Origin: Prunella strophiata
Taxonomy: Eukaryota; Chordata; Aves; Passeriformes; Prunellidae
Direction: 5' to 3'
DNA: 64,000 nucleotides
NCBI GenBank assembly: GCA_036583965.1
Contig: JAZBQD010000014.1
Coordinates: 66,494,395-66,558,394 of the forward strand
Below are positions 35,772 to 48,100 of this stretch, one piece after another. Under the pieces are notes generated by a model. That model was not told the DNA's origin. It saw only the letters and a program-made list of their open reading frames with translations, and searched no databases. Within the stretch, counting starts at the first letter, position 1, and every line of letters starts with the position of its first letter. The translations under genes were made by a program, and so were the position numbers.

Positions 35772-35830
35772 CAACCAAACCAAACCAAACCAAACCAAAC
35801 CAAACCAAACCAAACCAAACCAAACCAAAA
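35772..35830 (+). repeat. (CCAAA)n microsatellite
   Basis: About eleven consecutive CCAAA units, followed by an A run. In the CELF2 transcript it reads TTTGG repeat. Confidence 0.97.
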
Positions 35831-36680
35831 ACTCCTACATGTTTCAGATGACCTCAACTCTTGCTGCTGCTGTATGGACCATTTAAATTTTTTTTTATTA
35901 AGCAAGTTATTTTTTAGAACATGCAGTAGTACTTAATGATGTACATGTGCTGTGAGTGGAGCAACTCACACAAGTTAAAATACATGTAAAGAAGAGTGAA
36001 TGAGTGGAGAAAGCAAACAGGGAGGGGAAGAGGTTTGTTTCTTTTAGAGTCTTCTATTTTGGAAACCAATTAAATATCACTGCTAGTTCATCTAAGAAGC
36101 AAACAATTAAACATACCATCTATACAAGTCTGAACTGGGCAGCATCTTTTTGTTTTTACTGATAAAATTTACAGTGGCCTACTTTCAGTATCTTGAAGGA
36201 TTTGCTACAGTGGCCTATAGATTTTACTCAACTGAAACTAGCAGAAGCCCAACAGCCAGTGACAGATGCCTGCCCTTCAATGGCTGAAGAAAGTCAAAGC
36301 CACCCCACCCCAACCGCTTTGAATTCGTTTCCCCTCTTATTCAAATACAGACAAGAATCACAAATTTCTGGGATACTTGCAAAGAATGACTGAAAATAAG
36401 TCCTTGAAGATATAAACTAAGAGCCTGTGTAAGCCCCAACCCTTGTTCTTCCAGGCTGCTGTAGGCTTTGGGATATAATTAGCTCAAGGTTTGATGAGGT
36501 CTGCTAAACAATAATGTTCTGCAACATAAAGCTCAGCTTAGGCAACCACCCAATAACTCATTTTTGCTTTCTGGGCAGAATTTGTTTTCTACATTAAACG
36601 CTTAAACAAGACTGGGAATGTCTTCATCAGGTGTAAGGTAGGTGCATTTCTATGAAAAGTCCCATGAGAGTTAAGACAGT

Positions 36681-36960
36681 GAATCACAGAATGGTTTGGG
36701 TTGGAAGGGACCTTAAAGACCATCCATTCCAACTCCAGGGGCAGGGGAGCCTTTAACTAGAACAGGTTGCTCTAAGCCCCATCCTTGTCTTGAACACCTT
36801 CAGGGATGGGGCAGACACAGCCTCTCTGAGCAACCTGTGCCAGTGCCTCAACACCCTCACAATACAGGATTCATTCCTTACACCTAACTAAACCTGCCCT
36901 CTTACAGCTTAAGGCCATTTGCCCTTGTTCTATCACTATATGCTCCATGAAAAGTTCAAC
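36681..36960 (-). mobile_element. CR1 LINE, 3' fragment (antisense to window)
   Basis: Starts GAATCACAGAATGGTTTGGG, then TTGGAAGGGACCTTAAAGAC, AGCAACCTGTGCCAGTGCCT and TTGCCCTTGTTCTATCACTA, in the order expected for a reversed CR1 3' region. It is truncated at the CR1 5' side. Confidence 0.94.
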
Positions 36961-39479
36961 AAATATAAAGTCATGACTTTTAAATATCTGCTTTCTGTTG
37001 ACCAGCATCTGCACATTTGTTTTGACCTGGGATGTTAAGTAATAACAAAGGCTTCTCATTTATAATTTTTCTGTGTCTAAACTAACCTCTGTTATGGCAA
37101 CTACTGCAACTTACTGCTACACTCTTGTGCTCCTCAACAACTTTTTTGCTACCGATGTCTTTGGGGCATTAAGATCTGTGCTCTGTCTTAAAGGGACTCT
37201 AGCTGAAAAGGGCTTTTTTCTCTGTGTATCACTGAAAGCTGGACAGTAACATGAGAGTGAGCTTGTGAGCCTGAATAATTACATTATAGTTTTGGAGCAC
37301 GAATTGATGCACTTTTTCACATGAAGTTGAACCTGGAGTAGCTGCCTGCTCAGTATTAATGGTGTGGATTATTAATGCCTTGCTTTGCTGATTACACACA
37401 TTTGCAATGGAGAACATTTCTTCTTTCTGTGTGGCAGGAAACATTTATGGGTATTATTTTTTTAAAAGCACAACGGTATTTGATTACACCCAAATCCTTA
37501 TGTATTTGTGACATGTCAACATCTGAATTAGAATAGTACCAGGCTTTTAAAATTCAGGACACGTAGGACCATCTGTTTTCTTGTCAACAACCTCAGTCTC
37601 TCTCTCCCCATTTCAAACACTTACTGCTCCAAATTTACAAAGTTGTTACTCAATTCCCTTCTTCCTTTGCTCTCCAAAAACTTCAAAGACAGCAATGAAC
37701 TCTTCAAATTTTTTTTTATTTTCCTTCATAATTACTGACATGACTATTTCAGCAAGTTTTGTAGCCAGGCTGGCAATTATCTGCAAGTTCTTATGAGGTT
37801 TGCAACGTCTTATCTAGTTTATGGCAAACTCTGTCCTGGAGTTGAGATGGAGGGATTGGGAAAGGTGTTCTCCAAACATTTGTATTGAAATGCAGCCATT
37901 TCTGTGTGCTAAAACCAACTGATTATTGCAAGAAGTAATTTACAGCCCAGAGTTTTTCAAGACTGGCACCCACATGTGTACATACACATATGCTCAGGCC
38001 TGGTCCCAGCTGAGCTCCACAAAGTGCAGGGAGTCATTTTCATGGGCCCAAAAGCCCAAAGGGAAGGAGGCCAAGAGCTCCTGCCTAACATGGCTGCTTT
38101 ACCTAGATAGCTTTCTTAAAAAGGGAATGGAAGATCACAGCCCTGCTTGTTTTAAGGGTGCAGCCAATTTTGTTTAGCCAGTTTTGGTTAGATCTCAAAT
38201 AGACAATTTGAGGAAGCTGTGACATTCAATTTTCTTACTTAAAACAAAAAAATCCTATCAAGCTCAGCCATGCTCTCCCCTTCTACACGTCTGACTATAT
38301 GAGAAGATCATTGTCCAAAGTGTGATGCAATTGTGATTTCAACAAGTTAAGCATCATTATAGCAAAATCCCCCTCAGCTGATTCCTTTTTTCAAACCATT
38401 TCTTCATTTTTTTGACACCACATCTGGCATATAGAATACAGATGATCATTTGTTTATATATCTGTCTAAATGCCTTTTCCAAACAGAGCCAGATGGAGCC
38501 TTTCAAAATCAAATTAATTTCAGATTAATTCACTCTGGACCCACTCCAGTTTCATGACTCTTTGCTTTGAGGCACCATCTAAATTGATTTAGAGTCACGA
38601 ACTTAAGAGAGCTCAAGTCCTTAGGTACAGAAAAAAAGAGATCCTTCTTGCATACTGAAAGAGTCAGCAAATCAAAAGACTCTATGATCCTAAGCTTTGG
38701 CTCCTAAAAAAACCCTCCACCAAATCAACATAAGAATGCCTTAGTCTACATAGTGCCAAATTCATATATAAAAATCTTCATATTTCATTCCAGAAAAATC
38801 ACTTTAGAATTTACATCTTCAATGCCTCCCTTGCTGAGTCCAATAAAATTTATTGCTCTAATTAAAAAGCAAAATAAAAAAAAGCGTTGCTCTAAACCTT
38901 GCAATAAGCAGTAGTCATGGAAAGATAGGAGACAGGTAATAAAAATCTCCACTGCAAGGGATTTATCTAAGGAACTATAAACAAATGTAGCCTGCAAACA
39001 CTGTGGGCTTGCACACTGTCAATCCTCTGTGGATGCCTTTATTATCTCACTTGTTTCAATTGCAATTTGGGTTTCCATGGAGATGTAACAGTCAACTCTG
39101 GAAAATTATAAGATAAATGTCAGGCAGTGATAACGGTGTTAATGAAGCTTCATTGACAAGCAGAACTATGCTTCAAATAATAGGCATATTTCTATTAGCA
39201 TATGTATAACCTGTCCAGAAAAAGAGAGAAAAAAAATCCCAACAACAGGGAAAGACAATATCAAAAAAATTAAAATGAAATTCTGTCTATACATGATACA
39301 AGACACACAATGGAACATTGCATCCATGTGAAAGGACGAATCCCTAACAAACAGAAGAGACGCGGATTCAAAATTTAATTTCCCGATTCCTCTTGAAATT
39401 TTTGCACTCAGCTACCAGGCTGCAAAGGCACTTTGCTGACACACGCAGCCACATTCCTGCATGGTGTGACTCTTGCTTC
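36961..39479. other. Intronic sequence, no gene seen
   Basis: AT-rich unique sequence without a recognisable exon, RNA gene or repeat of note. Confidence 0.55.
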
Positions 39480-39735
39480 CTTGCAGCGCGGGGCTGGAAG
39501 GATCTGCTTCACCAGGCACTTTGAAGCTGCGGTTTCATAATGCGCGAATGCAGCTGCGGCGCGCTGTTAGAAAGATGCCGACCTCAGTGGAAACACGGAT
39601 AGCGCGCGCACCAGCACGGCCCCCGGAGCTCTCGGGTGTCGTTCGTGCTCCCATCGGGGTGCTGCTCCACCACATCTTGATACATGATGAGTTTAACGTG
39701 ATACTGCCGGGGCAACGGCCGTGAGCGCTTCAGAT
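39480..39735. promoter_or_regulatory. CpG-dense patch, possible alternative promoter, exon or old retrocopy
   Basis: About 25 CpG dinucleotides fall in roughly 260 bases, against almost none in the surrounding kilobases. Motifs include AGCGCGCGCAC, GCTGCGGCGCGC and CCCCGGAG. On the plus strand it begins right after TTGCTTCCTTGCAG, an acceptor-like sequence. An open frame of 83 codons on the plus strand and one of 117 codons on the minus strand cross it; the minus-strand frame has a protein-like stretch including YHVKLIMYQDVVEQHPDG that I cannot assign. It could be a small CpG island with an alternative CELF2 first exon, an exon of an antisense RNA, or a fragment of a retrocopied gene. Confidence 0.4.
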
Positions 39736-42700
39736 GACAGCACGGTGTGGTCTTGACCTGCTTCTGTGTTAACCAAGCCTGCAAAAGCTGGAGAAGCTGC
39801 CAGTCATCTGTGAGGGGCTGTAGCCAACTTTTTTCTTCCCACAGATGGAATGGTTTTGGTGAACTGGAGGTCAAAGAGGTGACAAAGAGGATTTCTGCAG
39901 AACAGAGGGAAATGAAGCTCATCCTGCTTTGTTCCAATGAGTCAAGCTCTTCATTTGGCCAGGGTGGACTTGCACCCTGCCAGGGGAAGGGGAAAGAGGT
40001 TGGCTACACCTGTACTTGAGGGTTTATTTTGGCAGTTTATCAGAAGCCAGGAGTAGGGAAGGAGTGGAGCAATCCTACCCCAGAAAACCACATGGAAATT
40101 TTTGTAGGTGGGTAAGATAAGCTAAACTTATTATCTTAATAAGCTAAGATATTCACTGCCTATTCAGGAGGCAGCATTGCCTCTGTATGGACAACCAAGA
40201 GGTGCTAGAGGTTGGTCCTATCTCTTCTTATCCCACTATTTGGTCCTTGGAAATTTTAGTCCTTTGCCTGCCTATGTAAGTCTTTCAGGTAGTGTCAATC
40301 CTCACATCTCCTCCTCTGTCTTTGAAAACAGGGTTCTGGTATTAGAATAGTGTTAGAGGGGCTACAGATTGAATGAATGAAACAGAAAACCAGGATCAGG
40401 CTTGGTTCAGCAGCAGAGGAAAGTGAAATCTTAAACATACAAGTAAACAAAGAAGAATATCTTTATCACTCCAAAGGCTTGATGTTAAAGCATGTGGGCA
40501 AGGAAAATTTCAGGAACTGTGGGTAAACACTCAAATGTTGCTGGGAATTATAATCTTATGAAACTGTAGCTCAACCAAATGTCTGAATGCAGGGCAGGAA
40601 ACAAGCTGACTTAGCCATTTCAGTGAAAAATATAGATGGGGAGTGAGGGTTGGGGGCAGAGGTTTTTTGCTCTTTTCCCCTCCTATCCTGAAAACACTTC
40701 TGTTCCTCCTACCTTGTCAAAATTCTGTTTGTTTAGTAAAGGCAAGCATGAATGTTGTCTGGAAAACACTTCCCAGTTCTCCAGGGAGAAGTCATCTTTG
40801 TGCAGACAGGTTTTAGGGGGCAGAAAAGGGAGTTCAAAAAGTGCTTAGTCTTTCTGCAGAGCAGACCTCAGCTGTGATCAGATTTCTGGACAACAACAAA
40901 ATCAATAGAGGGTTTTTTCCTTAAGTTGTATTACAAGGAAGCTTAAAAAAAATTCCAAAAGTTTCCCTTTTTCTGATTATTTTCTAACTGCTCCTCAATA
41001 TAACAAATGAGAAAAATCTAAGTACCTCATTAGATTTCTACTAAAATGTCAATAGTTAGAAAGTGATTTTCCCCAGTGAGTTTTCCACATACTTATAACT
41101 CACTCAAGTGCTTTTTAGAGGAGTGGGAAAACCTCTAAAACCTAATATTAGTGGTAGTTGATTCTATGTAGAAAGACAAGTATTCCTGCCAGCTTTGTGG
41201 AAGACAGAACAATGACTAAAACTTGAGTCTGGCTTCAAGTTCAGATGCACAAGACATACACACTCCTGCCAGAGTCAAATGGTGGCAGAACCAGGTCCCA
41301 CCAGACGTGCAATCATGATTTGTAGATTAAAGAAAAGAAATTGGATGTGAAGGCAGAATACTGAGCAAATTTTTTAAATGAAAAAAACCCCACGCGTGCC
41401 GTGTGGAATGCATTGTCCGCACTGCAAAACAGGCCAAGTTGTCTTAATTTCTCACTTATTGAAATCTCTAAATTCCATTGCAATGTGTTTTCTAGCATCT
41501 TCAAAGGATTCATTCTCCTTTGTATCTTGGATTAACAACAGTTTTACTTTTATGTCCAAAGAGAGACCTGCTGTACGAAAGGTCAGTAGTAGCACTGGCA
41601 GACAAGTAGTCAACAACAAGTCTGAGTTTTTAAAGTAAACCCTCATTATAGCTTAAGATTTTACTTAGTCCCTTATTTTTTCTCTATTATTGCAAATAAG
41701 ATATTTTGCTCTGTCGGTTGTGCTGTTCTTTTGAAGCTCACAAGAAAAAAACAACTACACGTAATTAGGGAAGGAGCAACTCGCCCTTTAAAGGCATCAT
41801 TCAAACAAACAAAATGAGAAAAACTGGTTTAAATTTTCCTAATAAACATACCCTGAAAAATCCTAACAAAAATATGCCCTAGCACACACACATGCACACA
41901 CACTTCCCAAGTCATATGGCAGTCATTTATGGGGATGCTTCTGACTTCAAAGATGTTTTAATTGTGAGTTTGAAGGACACTCTGTGCAAATGCAGCATTG
42001 GGAAAACAAAAGAGGGGTGCCATTCGGAACTGTTTTGCCACATGGAAAGGAAAATACAGCTTGAAAAGTTGCCAAAACCCCATGTTTTTAAGGTCATCAT
42101 AAATAATTGCAGTAGGAAAAATTTAAAATGATGAGATGACTTCTAAACTGTACTTTTTAGGATATAATCTTATCCTAGTAGATATTTATTTTGCTCTGGA
42201 GGTTTAATTCACAAGCAAAAATGAACCCAGGATCTTTGGGACTTGCTGACACTCTTGCAGAAGAAATGGGGAAAGAGGAGATGGGAAAAAAACAGGGATA
42301 CCATCCACAAAATTTTGACCACCCCATAATTTACAAAGACTCTTAACTCCAATACCCTAGTGCAAGAGAAAAGGTAGTTAAACAGTTGTGGATGTATTTT
42401 TAAGCTCCCTGTGACACACTCGACCTGTGGAAACTTGGCCAGCTCAGGTTTGGCTGGCTGTCAGCAGCAGTGTGAAACGCAGTGTGATTTATAGAAATCT
42501 CTGTCATCACACCACAGGGTTAATGTCTTCCCTTCTTTTTTCTCTTTCCCTCCTGCCCCTGAAAGTGGAAAACTCTTATTTGTGATGACAAGTCTTTGGA
42601 AAGCTGGAGGATTAGTAACACCATGTGGTTCCCTAAGATCTCTAGCCCTTTTCCAACTGTTTTTCCATATAACTCCTCTCTGTATGGTCATCGACACCTT

Positions 42701-45102
42701 CGCTCAACAGATGGAAAAAGGGAAGAACCTGCCCCAGGGGCAGGTGGAGGGACCAGGATGCTGGCAGTGGAAGAATACAGACTTGAAACTCACATGTCTC
42801 AGCTGCCTGATACAAGAAACCGAGGGGAATCCAAGCATCAAATATGGGATTTTAATAATACGAGCATTTATTTTAATGATCTGGAGGCTGAACCTGCTGG
42901 GCTTGTCACTGTAAGTAAGAGATACGGAGAAGGAAATGATGAAGCCTGAATTTTCATTCTGACTGCCACCACTGGAGAGCTGTGGATTTGTGCTCATTCT
43001 GGTCTAAGGCAGGGAAGGATATCTGTGCCCTGTGCCCACACAATCACTCAGGATAGGCAGCCACCAGCTGGGCAGCAGGTCAGCTCTGAACACCGAGCTT
43101 CACTCGAGCAATTTCAAATTCATTGAGAGGGGTATTACTCACAGATTATTTTAAGGCACATCAGTTTTCTTGCTATAACCATCCTTCAGAGAAGACAAAA
43201 ATCTAAGAGAAGAACAAAGCTGGGAAGTGTGTCTAATGGTAAAGTGAAGAGAACTATGCAACAAAAAAGCTGTTTCTCAGCCACACTTTCAGAAGTCTTT
43301 TGCCTTAGCTGTGCTTATCTCCCTCACCTTCGAATTATGATCCCATCCCAACAAAGAATTCTAAAACACTCAGAGGAAACCACTACATAAATGCTGAACC
43401 ATTATGTTATTAAAGAAAAAAACAACTACCTTTCATGATATATTTTTTCTTTTAACTTGATGCAATTCTAATTTTTCTTTTAAAGGCAGTGTTTGAATAT
43501 TATGAAATATAGCAGAAGTACTTTCCAAAGTCACTATTATTATTTGGATTGCAAGAACATCTCTGAGGCCCCAAACAATGCTGCCTGCTTTCTAAGTAGA
43601 CATAATTTTATTAGTAAGCCCAGATGTTTTCCTACTATTTTCATAGATTAGGAAACATGACACACTCACAGACTATTTTAATAGACAGTTAAGAAATAAA
43701 GGGGAGAAGGGAACACAGTAGGTCTGAGTTCACTTAGCCTACAAATCAGAAATTTTTAATTTACTGGTTTCTACCAAGCATCCTTTATTAATGAGCCCAA
43801 GATCTTTAATGTTTCTTTAATTGTCTATGCTACCATCTTTCCATGATTGGGCTGAATATCAATACAGTTGGCTGAAACAATTGCTGCTCTACTAATAAAG
43901 TCAGAGAATCTGGGGGGTTTCCTGGGCAGAATGGGAATGTATTCCCTGAAGTTTCAAGGTAGAAGAGAATGCAACTCTAATGTGCCAGCTCACGTCTCAT
44001 TACTCTATATTTTCTAGGCATTTATCCAGTAGACTGCCTTGCTATCCTTTCTTATTTAATTCAATGATGCATTCTTCCATAGAGTTGCACTAGGCTGACA
44101 CATTAATTAAAACTACCTTGAAATATTAGCAGCTACATAGCATTTGATTGGTAGGAGAAAAATAGTTGGGCATGAAAATTAGTATTAGCTTTTACATAAA
44201 ATAAATTATTATTCAATAAATTTTAATTGCCTGGGGCATTTTTATGAACAACAGGGATTAGCGAATATAATGTATACAATACATTGTATATGTAACAGAC
44301 AGAATAATCAAGCCTGACAGAATACTTTTGCTTGTTTCAGAGCACAAGCACAGCTCACATGGAGAAGGAACAGATTACAAGGAGCTTCCCCTTAGCCACA
44401 CGCAGCTGTAAAAGCTCAGAGTCAGCAACGGCAGCGCACTGACAGTTAAATCAAAACTATACATCCTTGAGGAGCCATTTCGTCTAAATCACAGCTTCTG
44501 ATTCCTCATCTTATGTGGTCAATGGGCCTGCATTTCTTAAAAATGGGAGCACTGGTGGAGATAGGAGTGAGGCTTAGGAGAGCTGTTTTTGTGAGCTCTG
44601 TTCCACGAGTGCAGCAGAAATGTACACAAAGCTTTACAAATGACCTCATTTTTACTAGGAAAGGACAGCTCAGCTCTGTTCTACATTTTCCTGAACTGAA
44701 AGAAAGGCCCCACAGCCAAACTGTCATGTCTAATCATTGTGTTGCTGGAGAGTGTTTAAAACAAACAACTTTTTCTTTTTTTTCTCTCTCTTTAATACAA
44801 AGCCGTGGAGCAATTGTTGTGTTTTCACAGAGTGGGAGCTGCGTTTTTTATCACAAAGCCAAGACACCAGAACAGCAATTTTTACCAGTGCAATGAACAA
44901 GCTTTATAAGGATAAATTTTCACCTCATTAATGATCTGAGCTGATTATTCCCTTCCCCCACTTTTCCTTTTAGGTCATGGATCAAATGTGACCCACTTTC
45001 CTTGAATGCTTTCCCACCATCTATTTTTCCCATTAGAGTAGAAAGCCAGTTGCTAAGGACACATTACAAAGCAGCCATGCAACCACTAAATATCTGCCCC
45101 CC

Positions 45103-45103
<1 letters not shown>
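39736..45103. other. Intronic sequence, no gene seen
   Basis: Unique sequence. Open frames of up to 117 codons near 42580-42950 have no family motif and overlap each other in different frames. No mobile element is recognised. Confidence 0.55.

Positions 45104-45137
<34 letters not shown>
45104..45137 (+). repeat. (CA)n microsatellite
   Basis: About 16 CA units. In the CELF2 transcript this is a UG repeat, the preferred binding sequence of CELF proteins and TARDBP. Confidence 0.97.
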
Positions 45138-45139
<2 letters not shown>

Positions 45140-48100
45140 TTCTTCTCCCCTGCCTTTATGATATTTTCCCCCCCTCTCATCATCCACTCAACAAGATCCC
45201 GCTTCAGGAAAGCCAACAACAGAACTGCTTATAAGGACAGGCTTAGCACGAGAATAGGATTTTCTAATGACTACAGAGACTCCTGGGGCCCTTCATATTT
45301 AAAAAAATATAAAGGCAGCAGCCTTGGTTTTTAATTACTCCTAATTCTAAATCTCATGGCCTTAAACACAATAGCTCTTTCAACTCTGAGAAAAAATGAC
45401 ACTAATCAGTAACAGAGTCCCCTGCGCAACCTGCTAGTCCTCTGCTGGCATTGCAATGCTTGCACTGCTATGATTTTTCAAGGTTGACCAATGAGTCAGC
45501 AAAGCCAAGACAACTTAAAAGCATTAAATCATGCAACTGAAATGTTTCTTTCCAATACACCACTGGATGGATTGCAATTAGCAAGGGGAATCACTACAAG
45601 GCAAATATTGTAAGAGCAGAGAGAGAGAGAAATAGGGAATTAAAGGAGATGGTATTCATTTTGCAACAAATGAGCCCCAGATGTTAAGGTATTTGTGATT
45701 TAATATTGCCCCTCTCACCAACCAGGTAAGGAATGTAATTAAAAAGCATTAAAGTTCAGTTGCTGAAGCTCAACAGAAACAAAATGAAGATTTAATTCAT
45801 CTGCTCTACTTCCCTCTGAGTAGCCAACTAATATTTCTACTTGGTGCAAAGTACTGTGAAATGGAAGACTTGTGTTCTACAATGCTTTCCACGAAAATCC
45901 TTCTCCTTGGCATTTATAAAAGAAAAGATGTCATTCCAAGTGTCTCATTGAAAAATTAAACAGAAGTATGTAACACTGCAGCGACCTGGATTTGTCTGTT
46001 TCAACTTTCTGTGTCATTTATTACACTTCCCAGTAGGATTGTGCAACACCTTGGTGTTTCTATAACCAACACCTCATTCCTTTAGCAAAGAGAGGTATAC
46101 ACTATATGATTAAATGTTTCACGTGTATAGATTCACATCTAAATTACAGTTACACAGTGGAGAAGATTGAGGATTTGGTCACAACCTGTTTCTACTTCAT
46201 ACCACCCACCCTTTTTCCACAGAACATCCACAGCATCCTTTCTCCCAACTCTCATAGAGATGACAGAAATCATAACTGCAATGGGATTTTCCATTTAGCA
46301 GGATGATGAACACGTACATCAGAGCTGAATTGTGCCACTGACACTGTGGAAAGATTAGAGTCACGAGCATCCAAGCAAAATGAACCGTAAATACAATTAC
46401 TGTTGAACTATCAATGAGCAAACTAAGCATGGATTTCAAGCAGTGGCAGTCTAACAACCTCCTGAAAAGAAGAATAAAATCCTGTTGGTTGCAGGAGTCC
46501 CTGAATTCAGACAAAAATCTCCAGTTTTGGATTGCAGGAATAATAGTCTGAACAACAGACTTTTACTCTCAATACCAAGTGAGCTGCCCACAAGAAAGAT
46601 GACCCTGACACATGGCTGAGGCTTCCAGGCACCTCAAAGAGGAAGTCCATCAAGCTCCTTAGATGTGTACTGAAAGCATGGAAAGCTTCCATTCCCTGGA
46701 GGGAATTGAAGGGAAAAGCCATCATTTTTCCATCTGAAGCAAGCAAACAAACCTATTCTTCTGGACATTCAAAGGACTTTCTGTAAGTTTGACCAGATTT
46801 TCTTCTTTACACTACCCCCTATTCCTCTACTTTCCCTTGGATTCACAGGGTTTTTCCTATCACTTCTCTTTTGAATTGTCCTTAACACACCTTTTATTTG
46901 CATTTAATGCATTTGCTCATCATTAAACTGATGATTCCACTAAAAATATGCCAATAAGTAAGGCAACCATGGCAGCTGGCCCTTATTACTGCATCATTTC
47001 TGGGCAGGATTCCTAAATCAGATTAAGTGACAGCAACTTCAAAGCATTTGAACATCAGGTTCCTAGCACCATCATTTTTGAACACTGCTTGAATTCCCAA
47101 GAGCTCCCTTCCAGTCTGAATAACTATTACCCAAAAATAAATATGCTGTAAACTGTTGATCTCTTTTCTCTTGACTATTTTGTCAAATTGCTTTTAGCAC
47201 CTGTGATAGTCTCCAGCTGCCACTGCATGTTGCTCCTTTGCTTAACTTCATAAGAAGAAATACACAAGTCATACGCAGGAAAAAGTCATCTTATCCTTGA
47301 ATCCTTCCAGTAGCCAAGGCAGAACTGTCCTCTGGAGTGAGCTGGTTATCTGTTTACTTGATGAATTCTGAAAGACACTCAGCTTCCATATCCCCCAGCT
47401 GCCAACAGTGGCTGAGCTCCCACCAGAGCTCCTGTGCAAATCAAAGTAAGGACAGCAAGGCACCAATTTTTGCCACTCACTTCTATTCTGGAAGAGATGC
47501 CAGGCAGCAGCATTCAGCTGCTCTATTTTGTTGTTTAGTGCCTTGCATCATCATTCCACTGGAATATACAAGCAGTGACTGTTTTCCAAAGGGAGACATG
47601 GGGAGCCAGGTTACAATGCAGAGAAGGACACTCATTACTGTAAATTAAAATCCTTAAACAAATCACCAACAGTGAAACAATCTCTGCTTCGATTACACTC
47701 TTAGCTAGCACATCCAGGCTTTTCTTGCTTTGGCCAGAAATACTGAAGCCAGGAGTGATCTAATCTGTAATCATGTTGTTTATTTCAAATTAGAGATAAT
47801 ATAAAAAGCATAACAGTGAGTATATGTATATTCATAGCACCACTGCAGACATCCAAAAGGAACTCTATTTTATCCCTGCTGCTTTGCATTTTAGCCTCAT
47901 TTCTTCCCCTTTTACAGTCTATGGTAAATACAATATTTGCTTTCAGAGTTCTGACTCTCCGGGGATTATAAAGGAAAAGTACTTAACACAGAGATTATCT
48001 TTCTGGTGTTGCACTGTACAAATGAAAATTGTTACATTAATGGCACTATACAGTCATGTTCAAACACCATTAAGTACCTCTCCAGAAAACCAAAGGAAAG

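Larger units (their letters stand above)
32881..36680. other. Intronic sequence, no gene seen
   Basis: Unique sequence holding a CpG-retaining stretch at about 33840-34570 and the CCAAA repeat at 35772-35830. No exon is supported. Confidence 0.55.

Noticed and set aside
42582..42997. Overlapping open frames of 97-117 codons on both strands
   Set aside because: Three frames overlap over the same bases with no recognisable motif, as expected from a chance stop-poor patch.
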